From assembly GCA_016200135.1 (NCBI GenBank), contig JACQFI010000097.1:1-64000 (forward strand): a DNA stretch of 64,000 bases. The letters run 5' to 3'. A program made the translations under genes and the position numbers. This document shows, piece by piece, positions 33,811-42,039 of the stretch. The notes under the pieces were generated by a model. The model ran no database searches. It was not told the DNA's origin and saw only the letters and a list, made by a program, of their open reading frames with translations. Numbering within the stretch: the stretch's first letter is position 1; each line of letters opens with the position of its first letter. The DNA comes from Planctomycetota bacterium (lineage in GTDB: Bacteria; Planctomycetota; SZUA-567; H5-PLA8).

Positions 33811-35028
33811 ATGGCCCATCCCATCCGGCTCGCGGTCGTCGGCGGCAACCGAGGCGGCAACTTCACCCACGCGCTGAAAGCATTCGAGTCCAAGATCCGG
33901 CTCGACGCGGTCTGCGACTTGAGCGAAGAGGTGCTCGCGCATTGGAAGCAGGGCCATCCCGGCATCCGGACCACGACGAGATACGAGACGCTGCTCGAAG
34001 ACGCCGAGATCGACGCGGTGCTCGTCGCGACGCCGATGCAGCTCCACGCGCCGCAGGCCCTCCAGGCGCTCAAGGCCGGCAAGCATGTCCTCAGCGAAGT
34101 GATCGCCGCCTGCACGCTCGATGAATGCTGGGAGCTCGTCGAGACCGTCGAGAAGACGGGCCTGACCTACATGATGGCCGAGAACTACTGCTACACGCGC
34201 GAGGCCATGATGATCAAGCACATGGCCGAGCAGGGTCTCTTCGGCGATGCGACCTACGCCGAAGGCGCCTACATCCACGACTGCCGCTCGCTCATGTATA
34301 ACCCCGACGGCACGCGTACCTGGCGCGGCAAACTGAGCGGCACGCAGATCCGCCGCTCGAACGGCTATCCCACGCATTCGTTGGGGCCGGTCTCGCAGTG
34401 GCTGGGCATCACGCGCGGCGACCGCTTCAAGAGCACCACGACGTTCGTAACGCGCGAGGCCGCGCGCCACGAGTGGGCGCAGACGCTGCTGGGCAAGGAT
34501 CATCCGGACGCGCAGCCCGCGGCGTGGGACGGCGCGGCCGATTCGGCATCGACGCTTATCGAGACCGAGAAAGGCCGCGTGATTCTGCTGCGCGTGGACT
34601 CCGCCAGCCCGCGCCCGCACAACATGACCCACTACGTTCTTCAGGGAACGAAAGGCGCGTACATCTCGCCGCGCTATCACAAGGAAAGCGCGCTGGTCTG
34701 GCTCGAAGGTCTTGGGAAAGGCTCCGCAACTCCGCACAGCAAGGAGCACCCCGAATGGCAGAGCCTCTGGGACTTCGCGGACCGTTACGAGCATCCGCGC
34801 TGGAAGAAGCACGGCGAGCAGGCCAAGAACGCGGGCCACGGCGGCGGCGACTTCTTCGAACTCGAAGATTTCGCCGATGCGGTCCTGAACCAGAAGCTCC
34901 CGCCCATCGATGTCTACGACGCGGCCACCTGGAGTTGCATCACCCCGCTCTCGGGGCTTAACGTCCAGAAGAAAGGCGAACCGCTCGACGTGCCGGACTT
35001 CCTGCGCGGCAAAAAGCGACCCGGCTAA
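33811..35028 (+). CDS. Gfo/Idh/MocA-family oxidoreductase 2
   Basis: The protein has 405 residues with AAGGAA before the ATG. Rossmann segment LAVVGGNRGGNFTHALK, DAVCDLSEE, DAVLVATPMQLHAPQALQA. The usual EKP segment reads LSEVIAACT, again without Lys. The C-terminal domain includes AEGAYIHDCRSLMYN and YPTHSLGPVSQWL. It is related to the protein at 26399 only at the family level. It closes the operon and is followed by a hairpin at 35037-35073. Confidence 0.88.
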   Translation: MAHPIRLAVVGGNRGGNFTHALKAFESKIRLDAVCDLSEEVLAHWKQGHPGIRTTTRYETLLEDAEIDAVLVATPMQLHAPQALQALKAGKHVLSEVIAACTLDECWELVETVEKTGLTYMMAENYCYTREAMMIKHMAEQGLFGDATYAEGAYIHDCRSLMYNPDGTRTWRGKLSGTQIRRSNGYPTHSLGPVSQWLGITRGDRFKSTTTFVTREAARHEWAQTLLGKDHPDAQPAAWDGAADSASTLIETEKGRVILLRVDSASPRPHNMTHYVLQGTKGAYISPRYHKESALVWLEGLGKGSATPHSKEHPEWQSLWDFADRYEHPRWKKHGEQAKNAGHGGGDFFELEDFADAVLNQKLPPIDVYDAATWSCITPLSGLNVQKKGEPLDVPDFLRGKKRPG

Positions 35029-35036
35029 AGCATAAA

Positions 35037-35078
35037 GCGCGGGCAGCGTTGCTGTAAAGCACGCTACCCGCGCGGCCT
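35037..35078 (+). terminator. Probable terminator at the end of the catabolic operon
   Basis: GCGCGGGCAGCGT (35037-35049) pairs with ACGCTACCCGCGC (35061-35073), 13 bp with one mismatch and an 11-nt loop. No long T-run follows, so termination may be weak or factor-assisted. Confidence 0.5.
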
Positions 35079-35172
35079 TCACGTGTGTAATTGAGCCTTT
35101 TTGCGAACAGAAATTCAGGGCTATTTTTGCGGGTTTCTTGATCTTCCTTCTACCTTACGCTCCCCTCAGCAG

Positions 35173-35257
35173 TTAAACCTGTAAACCTATTTCAACACCG
35201 CTTGCATGAGGCGTGGGGATGGTTTTGTCCTTATTCATAGGGATAGGGTAAACCTAT
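35173..35257 (+). promoter_or_regulatory. Direct repeats GTAAACCTAT upstream of the sigma-propeller gene
   Basis: GTAAACCTAT occurs at 35181-35190 and again at 35248-35257, the second ending five bases before the ATG. TTAAACCT at 35173-35180 is a third, partial copy. They may be binding sites or part of the promoter; the second would lie in the leader. Confidence 0.4.
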
Positions 35258-35261
35258 AGCT

Positions 35262-37712
35262 ATGGAACAGGATCTCGTGCTGCTTGAACGCTACGGCCGG
35301 CAAGGCGACGCCGACGCCTTTGCCGAGCTCACGCGCCGGTACAGCAAGCTGGTGTACGCGACCTCGCTGCGCGTGCTGCAGAATCCGGACGACGCCCTCG
35401 AGGCCGCACAGGATTCCTTTCTCAAACTGGCGCTGAATGCGAGCACGGTTAAGACCTCCGTGGCCGCCTGGCTGCATCAGACCGCGCGCAACTCCGCGCT
35501 TACCCTGCGCCAGACGCTTCAGGCCCGCCGCCGCCGTGAGAAGCGCGTCGCCGAGGCACAGCTCGACGGCTGGGACCCGACCTGGAACGGCATCGCGCCA
35601 TACATCGATGAAGCGCTTGAAGCCCTGCCGGCCGAGCTCAAGGAGCCGCTGATTCTTCACTATCTTCAGGGACTCGATCAGGCCGAAGTGGCCGAGCGGC
35701 TGAACACCAGCCAGTCCACAATCTCGCGGCGCATCGAAAAAGGGATCGCCGAACTGCGCGCGAAACTGGGCGGAGGCGAAGGCGTGACGGCGGCCTGCCT
35801 GGCCGGCTTTATGGGCTTACAGGCCACGGTGGCGGCACCCTCGGCGCTCAAGGCCGCGCTGGGTAAACTCGCGCTGGCCGGCTTGAAGCAACTTCAGATT
35901 TTGGGCAAGCAGCAGGCGGCCGCAAAAGGCGCGGCCGTGGCGAAGAGTTCGGCAGCGGCTGCGACGGCCAAAGGCACGGCGGCTGCAAAAGGAGCCGGCG
36001 CGGCCAAAGCCGCGGCGGTGGGAAAATCGGCTACACTCGTGGGAGGAACGGCGATGAAGATCACGGCATGCGTGGTGCTGGCCACGGCGGCGACGACGGC
36101 GGCGCTCACGCTGGCGCCACGGGGCAACACCGCCGAACCCGCCAAAACAGGTATTGCCGGCTCCGGCCTTGCCGGCTCGGGGACCTCTGGCGAAACAAAG
36201 CCCGCGGCCGGCAGCACCGGCGGCAGCGACAAGGCGCCCATGGGCGATCCGGCGTTCATGCCCTCGCCCGACCGCCCTGTCGGCTTTCGCGGCGACGGCA
36301 CCGGCCGTTATCCGGCCGCGCAACCGCCCACCATCTGGGAGCGCAAGAAGAACGGCGAGGGGCGCAACATCATCTGGTCGGCGCGGCTGCCGGGCATCGC
36401 CGTATCGAGCCCCATCATCGTGGGCCCGCGGATCTTTCTCACGGTCGAACCCCACGACCTCGTCTGCCTGGAAAAGCAGAGCGGCAAAATCATGTGGCTG
36501 CACTCCTGCCCGGAGTTTGAAGGCGTGAGCGAAGAGGACCGCAAGGCCAACCCGGCCTTCGCCGAGAAGTGCGCGCCGTTGTACGCGCAGTTGGAAAAAG
36601 CGAACGCCGATGCCGTGGCCGCGCTCAACAACAACGGCGGCAAGGGCGCGGACGGTGCGCTGCAGAAGCGCAAGGACCTCGCGAAACAGCTCTACGACGC
36701 CACGCTGGCCATCGACAAGAAGGCCTACGAGCGTTACTGGGCGCAGGCGGTCTTCGGCTTCGCCGGGCAGACGCCCACGAGCGACGGCAAGCATGTCTGC
36801 GCATTCTTCACCACCGGCGTCTCCGCCTGCTTCGACCTCGACGGCAACCGCAAGTGGATCTCGCGGGGCCGCGGAGGCGGCAGCGAGCACGGGAACTTCG
36901 CGAGCCCGATCCTGATCGCGAACCGGTTGGTGGTCTGGGCCTACGAGTTGAAAGCGTACGACGTGGAGACCGGCAAGGTCGCCTGGGCCAATCCCGCCAA
37001 AGGCAACAATACCTACGGCTCGCTCTTCCGGCTGCAAGTGGGCGGCGAACCCGTCGCCGGGTTTCAGTGCGGGTACTTCGCGCGCGCGAAGGACGGCAAG
37101 GCGATCTGGGGCGACAATATCTTCGGCGACTCGGTGGAGACGCCGATCGTCGAGAACGGCCTCATCTACGCCAACGTGGGCTACCCGCGCAACAGCGAAG
37201 GGCTGGGCTTCAAAGCGTTCAAGATTCCCGCCAGCGCCGAGGGCGGCAAACCTGCGGCGGCGTTCACCTTCAAGACCGAATGGCCCGCGGACCAGGTGCC
37301 CGTGGAGAAAGGCAAGAGCGACTTCGACCGGGGCTACGCGGCCTCGCCGCTGTACGTCGACGGCCTGATCTACCGCATGACCGAAGGCGGCGGGCTGATC
37401 GTGAACGATGCGACCACGGGCGCGTTGGTCTACACCAAAGTGCTGCCGATGAAACCCATCACCAAATACTGGGACTGGGGCGGCGCCTCGGCCAGCCCCA
37501 CGCTGGCGGGCAAGTACATCTACCTGATCGACAACCAGGGCACGACCGTCGTGATCCAACCCGGCCGCGAGTACAAAGAGGTCGCCAAGAACGTGGTCGA
37601 GGACACCTCCGACGGCAAGCAGCAGTCGCAGAACCTCGCGACGCCGGTCTTTGAAGGAACGCGGTTGTATTATCGCGCGCCCGGCTGCCTGTATTGCATC
37701 GGCGAAAAGTAG
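35262..37712 (+). CDS. ECF sigma factor - membrane segment - PQQ-like beta-propeller fusion
   Basis: The protein has 816 residues. Residues 1-85 are sigma region 2 (DALEAAQDSFLKLALNAST), residues 115-165 region 4 (LPAELKEPLILHYLQGLDQAEVAERLNTSQSTISRRIEKG read in parts). An Ala/Lys-rich, coiled or flexible stretch (about 190-262) leads to a hydrophobic segment starting at Met 265 (MKITACVVLATAATTAALTL). A Gly/Ser/Pro spacer and then a WD40/PQQ-like propeller fill about 345-816 (SGKIMWLHS, DVETGKVAWANP, AASPLYVDGLIYRM, YIYLIDNQGTTVVI). The first blade region includes APTIWERKK-like sequence typical of PQQ-like outer proteins. A strong internal ribosome site precedes Met 265 (see 36041). It differs from the two serpin fusions only in the exported domain. 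Confidence 0.9.
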   Translation: MEQDLVLLERYGRQGDADAFAELTRRYSKLVYATSLRVLQNPDDALEAAQDSFLKLALNASTVKTSVAAWLHQTARNSALTLRQTLQARRRREKRVAEAQLDGWDPTWNGIAPYIDEALEALPAELKEPLILHYLQGLDQAEVAERLNTSQSTISRRIEKGIAELRAKLGGGEGVTAACLAGFMGLQATVAAPSALKAALGKLALAGLKQLQILGKQQAAAKGAAVAKSSAAAATAKGTAAAKGAGAAKAAAVGKSATLVGGTAMKITACVVLATAATTAALTLAPRGNTAEPAKTGIAGSGLAGSGTSGETKPAAGSTGGSDKAPMGDPAFMPSPDRPVGFRGDGTGRYPAAQPPTIWERKKNGEGRNIIWSARLPGIAVSSPIIVGPRIFLTVEPHDLVCLEKQSGKIMWLHSCPEFEGVSEEDRKANPAFAEKCAPLYAQLEKANADAVAALNNNGGKGADGALQKRKDLAKQLYDATLAIDKKAYERYWAQAVFGFAGQTPTSDGKHVCAFFTTGVSACFDLDGNRKWISRGRGGGSEHGNFASPILIANRLVVWAYELKAYDVETGKVAWANPAKGNNTYGSLFRLQVGGEPVAGFQCGYFARAKDGKAIWGDNIFGDSVETPIVENGLIYANVGYPRNSEGLGFKAFKIPASAEGGKPAAAFTFKTEWPADQVPVEKGKSDFDRGYAASPLYVDGLIYRMTEGGGLIVNDATTGALVYTKVLPMKPITKYWDWGGASASPTLAGKYIYLIDNQGTTVVIQPGREYKEVAKNVVEDTSDGKQQSQNLATPVFEGTRLYYRAPGCLYCIGEK
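36041..36056 (+). promoter_or_regulatory. Internal Shine-Dalgarno and in-frame ATG between sigma and propeller parts
   Basis: GGGAGGA at 36041-36047 is followed by the in-frame ATG 36054 (codon 265); the GGAGG core is 7 nt from the ATG, an ideal spacing. The product would start MKITACVV and continue into a hydrophobic segment, which fits a signal peptide or anchor of an exported propeller. Confidence 0.6.
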
Positions 37713-37743
37713 AGCGCGTGCGCAATAGGTGATCGCGGAAGGG

Positions 37744-39780
37744 CTACTCGTCCAGCCCGGACGTGTGCGCCAGTTCCGCGATCACGAATTCCTTCGCGTT
37801 GAGTTGGAAGAATCCGCCCCCGCCGCCGCCTGGGCCGCCGCGCATTCGTCCGCCAAAGCCTCTGCGTCCGCCGAAACCGCCCTGGCCGCCGAATCCGCCT
37901 TGCCCGCCAGGTCCTCCGAAACCACCGGGACCGCCAAGCCCGCCAGGTCCTCCTCGGCCGGGACCGCTGGGAGGTCCCCCGCCGCCGGGTCCGCCAGGAG
38001 GTCCACCGCCACCCGGTCCGCCAGTTCCACCGGGCGGTCCACCGCCACCGGGTCCGCCAGGCCCTCGGCCCATGGGATCGCCGTTGGTATCCGCGGGCGG
38101 CTGTGGCAGAGGCAACTTCGCGATTACCTTGAACGCGCCCAGGCCGAAGACTTGTTCTTCCAGACTTTGAAGTTCCGTCTCGGTGCCCACGAAATAAACC
38201 TTGCTTGAAGGCCCGGCCCAATCCACGACGTCGTGGCCGAGCTTGCTGGCGCGTTCCTTTTCGGTGAGGCCCGCGAGTTTCTCCTCGAGCAACTGGCGCT
38301 TCTTCGCCTGCATGGGCGAAGGATCGTCCGGATCGCGGCCGAAGCCGGGGCCGCCGCGCATGCGCCCTTGCAGCAGGCTCAGGTCGGCCAGCCGCCATTC
38401 CCCAACAAAGTCCAGGTGCTGGTCGATCTGGTTATTCGCGATGACCACGTCGCCGGGCTTGATGGTCTCTTCCAGTTTGGCGGCCGTAAGCGCAAGGATC
38501 TTCTTCTGATGCTCCAGTTGTTCGTACTCGGGCACTGAGTGCCATCCACCCCACAGCAGTTGGAAAACCAAGAGCAGCGCGAGAGCCGAGACTTGAACGG
38601 CACGCGGCTGTCTTTCCAACAACAGGCGCAGGAACCAGACGCCGGCCACGAAATAGACGGCGAAGGTCGGGACCAGGAAGCGCATATTTCCGGCCACGCC
38701 GCCGCCGCGGCCCATGGCCCAGTAGTAGGCCATATACAGGAGCGTCGTCGGGACCGTGATCAACAACAGCAGCACGCCCGCGCGGCGCGTCTCCTTTACC
38801 AGGCACAGCGCCGCGAGGCCCAGCACGCCGAACGGAAAGAGCAGACCCATGCCGTCCGAGTGCAAGCTGCGGATGTACTCGTCGTAATGCTGCGTGAAGT
38901 AGCTCCAGCCGAAGCCGGACTGCTCGTTCGTCAGCGCGTAACCGGTCTTGTAGAACGCGCCGAAGGCCATCTGGTTGTGGATCAGCAGCGGGACCAGCGG
39001 AAGCGCGGCGCCGGCGAGGCCCACGGCCGCGTGCAGCCACCTGCGCGGCTTCGACTTCAATTCCCAGAGTACGAACACGGAGACGCCGATCGCGAAGAGC
39101 GCCTCCGCGTAGCGGATGGAGGGCACGCAGCCGAAGAGCATTCCGGCCAGAAAGATATGCTTGAGCGATCCGTGCTTGGCCCAATTGAGCAGGCAGACCA
39201 GCCCCCAGACCAGCAGGCACGCGACGGCCATGTGCGCGTACTGGTATTGCGCGTGCAGATTGAAGAGCGGGTTGATGGCCAGCAGAAAGACGCCCATCAG
39301 GCTGTACCACGGCCCAAGAAATTTTCGCAGCAGCAGAAACGTTCCCCAGAGCGTAAGCGCGGCAAGCACCGGATCGACGACGGCGCACGCCGCGATACCC
39401 AGGACCGCGTAAACTAGCGCGATCAGCACGGCCATGCCCGGCGGATAGCGGCTGAAATACCGGCCGTCGTCCGTCACCAGCCAGTGCATGCCGACATACT
39501 GGACGTCGCTCTCCTGCATGAACCAGGTCCGACCGGTCCGGTAGAGCAGCGTGCCCTGGGCCCAATAACCGTTGGCGTCAGGCGAGGAGATCGCGGGCTC
39601 GGTGTAGTGGTAAACAAAGAAAAACTGCGCCACCAGCAGCAGCATAAGCAGTCCCAGGACAACGGCGGAAGACTTCAGTTCCGGTCCGGCGCCAACAGGC
39701 GCAGCCGGAGCAGGCGCCGAAGAGAAGGTTTGCGAAGCAGCCTCGTGAGAACCGGCGGTGGGTACTTCAGGGTCGGTCAT
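37744..39780 (-). CDS. Polytopic GT39/ArnT-like membrane protein with Gly/Pro-rich C-terminal tail
   Basis: ATG 39780 gives 678 residues; the earlier ATG lacks a ribosome site. About ten hydrophobic helices begin at residue 35, with SSPDANGYWAQGTLLYRTGR, DGRYFSRYPPGMAVL and NPLFNLHAQYQYAHM in the pattern of dolichyl-phosphate-mannose glycosyltransferases (GT39/GT-C fold). The acidic residue after the first helix (PDAN) is where GT-C enzymes carry the catalytic Asp. A C-terminal soluble part (about 450-580) precedes a tail of about 90 residues made of GGPGG, GGPPGG and GGFGG units, then a final helix (FFQLNAKEFVIAEL). It is convergent with the sigma-propeller gene. Confidence 0.75.
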   Translation of the reverse strand: MTDPEVPTAGSHEAASQTFSSAPAPAAPVGAGPELKSSAVVLGLLMLLLVAQFFFVYHYTEPAISSPDANGYWAQGTLLYRTGRTWFMQESDVQYVGMHWLVTDDGRYFSRYPPGMAVLIALVYAVLGIAACAVVDPVLAALTLWGTFLLLRKFLGPWYSLMGVFLLAINPLFNLHAQYQYAHMAVACLLVWGLVCLLNWAKHGSLKHIFLAGMLFGCVPSIRYAEALFAIGVSVFVLWELKSKPRRWLHAAVGLAGAALPLVPLLIHNQMAFGAFYKTGYALTNEQSGFGWSYFTQHYDEYIRSLHSDGMGLLFPFGVLGLAALCLVKETRRAGVLLLLITVPTTLLYMAYYWAMGRGGGVAGNMRFLVPTFAVYFVAGVWFLRLLLERQPRAVQVSALALLLVFQLLWGGWHSVPEYEQLEHQKKILALTAAKLEETIKPGDVVIANNQIDQHLDFVGEWRLADLSLLQGRMRGGPGFGRDPDDPSPMQAKKRQLLEEKLAGLTEKERASKLGHDVVDWAGPSSKVYFVGTETELQSLEEQVFGLGAFKVIAKLPLPQPPADTNGDPMGRGPGGPGGGGPPGGTGGPGGGGPPGGPGGGGPPSGPGRGGPGGLGGPGGFGGPGGQGGFGGQGGFGGRRGFGGRMRGGPGGGGGGFFQLNAKEFVIAELAHTSGLDE

Positions 39781-39989
39781 GCGCTGGAAATCTCCGCGAT
39801 GGAATAAGCACCGGCTTACTTCACTTAACCCTTTAAGATGGAGCGCCCCGGCAGCGGCATGCTGCAAGGAAAGCATACGGTACATTGCGGAAAGTTTGAG
39901 AACAGGTGAAGATTACCTGGTTTAAGCATGTCAGGTATTCAACAACCGGTGGCCGTACGCTTCTCACAACCCGCTAAAAGGAAGATCCC

Positions 39990-42008
39990 ATGCTCCGTCT
40001 TCTCCGCCGTACCGTTTTCCGCCCATTGGCCGCGGCGCTGCTGCTGGGCCTCTGCGCGGTAGGTTCGGCATCCGGAGCCCGCGCGTCGGAGAGTTTCTAC
40101 GACCTGGTGCGCCTGGCCCAGGCGGGCGCGAACGCCGACGACATGATCGACTACGTACACCACGCGAACGGCCGCTTTAACCTGAGCGAACACGAACGTA
40201 CGGTGCTTGCCGACCTCGGCGTGGACGACAAGGTCTTTGAAGCGATCGACGAACATAACCGCGCCTGGGAGCAGGCCCAGGTAGAACCCGTGTACGTCGC
40301 GCCCGCCACGGCGCAGCCCGACGACTTGCAATGGGACGAAGAGGCCGCCGTGCCCGATGGCGACACCGTGAACCAGGACGTCTTCTACCGCACGCTCTCG
40401 CCCTACGGCTCGTGGTTCGAGTCCGGCGGCCAGTGGGTCTGGAGGCCGACGGTCGCGATCGTCGATCCGCACTGGCGGCCGTATTGCCATCGCGGGCATT
40501 GGGTTCTTACCGAGCACGGCTGGACCTGGGCCTCGGATTACTCATGGGGCTGGGCGCCGTTCCATTACGGCCGCTGGCACCGCCATCCGGAATACGGCTG
40601 GGTCTGGACACCCGGCCTGGATTGGGGTCCCGGCTGGGTGGTATGGCGCAGCGGCGGTAGCGTTTGCGGTTGGGCGCCCATGCCGCCCACGATGGGCTTC
40701 AGGGCGGGCGTGGGGATCGAGTTCTCCGGCGGCGGCAGCGACTTCGGCCTCACGTCGCGCGACTTCGTCTTCGTCGCGGTGACCAAGCTTTTCGAGCCGC
40801 GCTGGTGGGATTTCCGCCATCACAAGGACGCGAAGCGGGAGGCGTTCGAACACGCGCCGCTCGCGCACACCCACCTCGAGCTCTCCGGCAACCTTATTAT
40901 CAACCGCGGCCTGGAGCTCTCCTTCGTCGAGAGACTCTGGGGCCATCCGGTGCCGCGTTTTGAGACCGCGCGTCCGTCCTGGAAAGCCGGCGAACACTTC
41001 CGGCCGTCATTGGTAGAAGGTAGCAAAGTCTTTTTCTTCCGGCCCACCGTCCGACCGGCCGTTACCGTGCTGCCCAACGCGATCGTGCAGGCGCGCGAGA
41101 ATCGTTTCAAACAGTTCGAGGTCGCGCGCGACAGCCGCTTTTCAAAAGCGCAGGTGGAACTGCGCGTGAAGGCCAACGAACGCCACGAGGCTCTCGCCAA
41201 GGAGATGGAGGCCGTCCAGGAACGCCAGAAGCAGCGCGAGACTGCGGCCGAGGCCAGCCGCTTGCGCAACGACCGCCTGGTCAAGGAAGCCGAAGTAAAG
41301 CGCATCGACGTCGTGCGCAAGGAAACCGACAATCGCGCCGACCGCGACCAGCTTCAGCGCGCCGAAGAGGACCGCAAACACCAGTTCGAGGCCGCCAAGG
41401 CGCGCGATGCGCAAGCCTCGAAAGAGGCCGGGCAGCGCCGCAAGGAGGCCGACGCCGCCGAGCAGAAGCGCGTCGCAGACGCCGTTGAGGCCCAGCGCCG
41501 CGCGCAGGATGAGGCCCGGCGCAAGCAGGATGCCGAACGCGCCGCACAGCAGGAGCGCATGAAGCAGTTGCAGGACCAGCAGCGCAAAGCCGCCGAGGCC
41601 GATCAGCGCGCCGCCGCGGAGCGGCAGCAGGCCGAACTGCGCAAGCAGATGGATGCGCAGCGGGCCGCGCAGGCGGAAGCCCAGCGGCGCGCCGACGACC
41701 AGCGCAAGGCCATGGAAGCCGAGGCCAAGGCGCGCCTGGATGCCAGCCGCCGCGCCGACGAACAGCGCGCCCAGCAGGAGAAGGCCCTCGAACAGGCCCG
41801 GCGGGACGCGGCCACGCGCTCGGTGGAGCGCGAACGCCAGGCCATCCGCGAAGAACGCGCCCCGCAGCACGCAACACCGGCACCGGCTCCGAGAGCCGCT
41901 CCGCCACCGCCGCCTCCCGCGCCGGCGCCGCAGCCGGCTCCGGGCGCTCGCGACGACCGCAAAGATGGCGATGGTCGCAAAGATGGCGATGGACGCAGAG
42001 GACGGTAA
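39990..42008 (+). CDS. DUF6600-type secreted protein with long charged coiled coil
   Basis: The protein has 672 residues, with AAAAGGAAG before the ATG and a signal peptide (AAALLLGLCAVGSASGARA). Residues about 130-235 carry the repeated Trp/Tyr/Gly pattern of DUF6600 (YGSWFESGGQWVWRP, GHWVLTEHGWTWASDYSWGW, YGRWHRHPEYGWVWTPG). Residues about 365-620 are an uninterrupted Lys/Glu/Arg/Ala/Gln coiled coil. The end is Pro-rich and then basic (DDRKDGDGRKDGDGRRGR). It likely forms a rod in the periplasm or on the cell surface. It is convergent with the kinase gene. Confidence 0.8.
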   Translation: MLRLLRRTVFRPLAAALLLGLCAVGSASGARASESFYDLVRLAQAGANADDMIDYVHHANGRFNLSEHERTVLADLGVDDKVFEAIDEHNRAWEQAQVEPVYVAPATAQPDDLQWDEEAAVPDGDTVNQDVFYRTLSPYGSWFESGGQWVWRPTVAIVDPHWRPYCHRGHWVLTEHGWTWASDYSWGWAPFHYGRWHRHPEYGWVWTPGLDWGPGWVVWRSGGSVCGWAPMPPTMGFRAGVGIEFSGGGSDFGLTSRDFVFVAVTKLFEPRWWDFRHHKDAKREAFEHAPLAHTHLELSGNLIINRGLELSFVERLWGHPVPRFETARPSWKAGEHFRPSLVEGSKVFFFRPTVRPAVTVLPNAIVQARENRFKQFEVARDSRFSKAQVELRVKANERHEALAKEMEAVQERQKQRETAAEASRLRNDRLVKEAEVKRIDVVRKETDNRADRDQLQRAEEDRKHQFEAAKARDAQASKEAGQRRKEADAAEQKRVADAVEAQRRAQDEARRKQDAERAAQQERMKQLQDQQRKAAEADQRAAAERQQAELRKQMDAQRAAQAEAQRRADDQRKAMEAEAKARLDASRRADEQRAQQEKALEQARRDAATRSVERERQAIREERAPQHATPAPAPRAAPPPPPPAPAPQPAPGARDDRKDGDGRKDGDGRRGR

Positions 42009-42039
42009 GGAGGCGGACGTTCCGCGCTAAGAGCCCGTC

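Noticed and set aside
35817..37559. Antisense open frame of 580 codons across the sigma-propeller gene
   Set aside because: Shadow of the plus-strand propeller, no motif.
37763..38170. Proline-rich frame on the plus strand opposite the Gly-rich tail
   Set aside because: Complement of Gly/Pro-rich codons; the membrane protein on the minus strand is the real gene.
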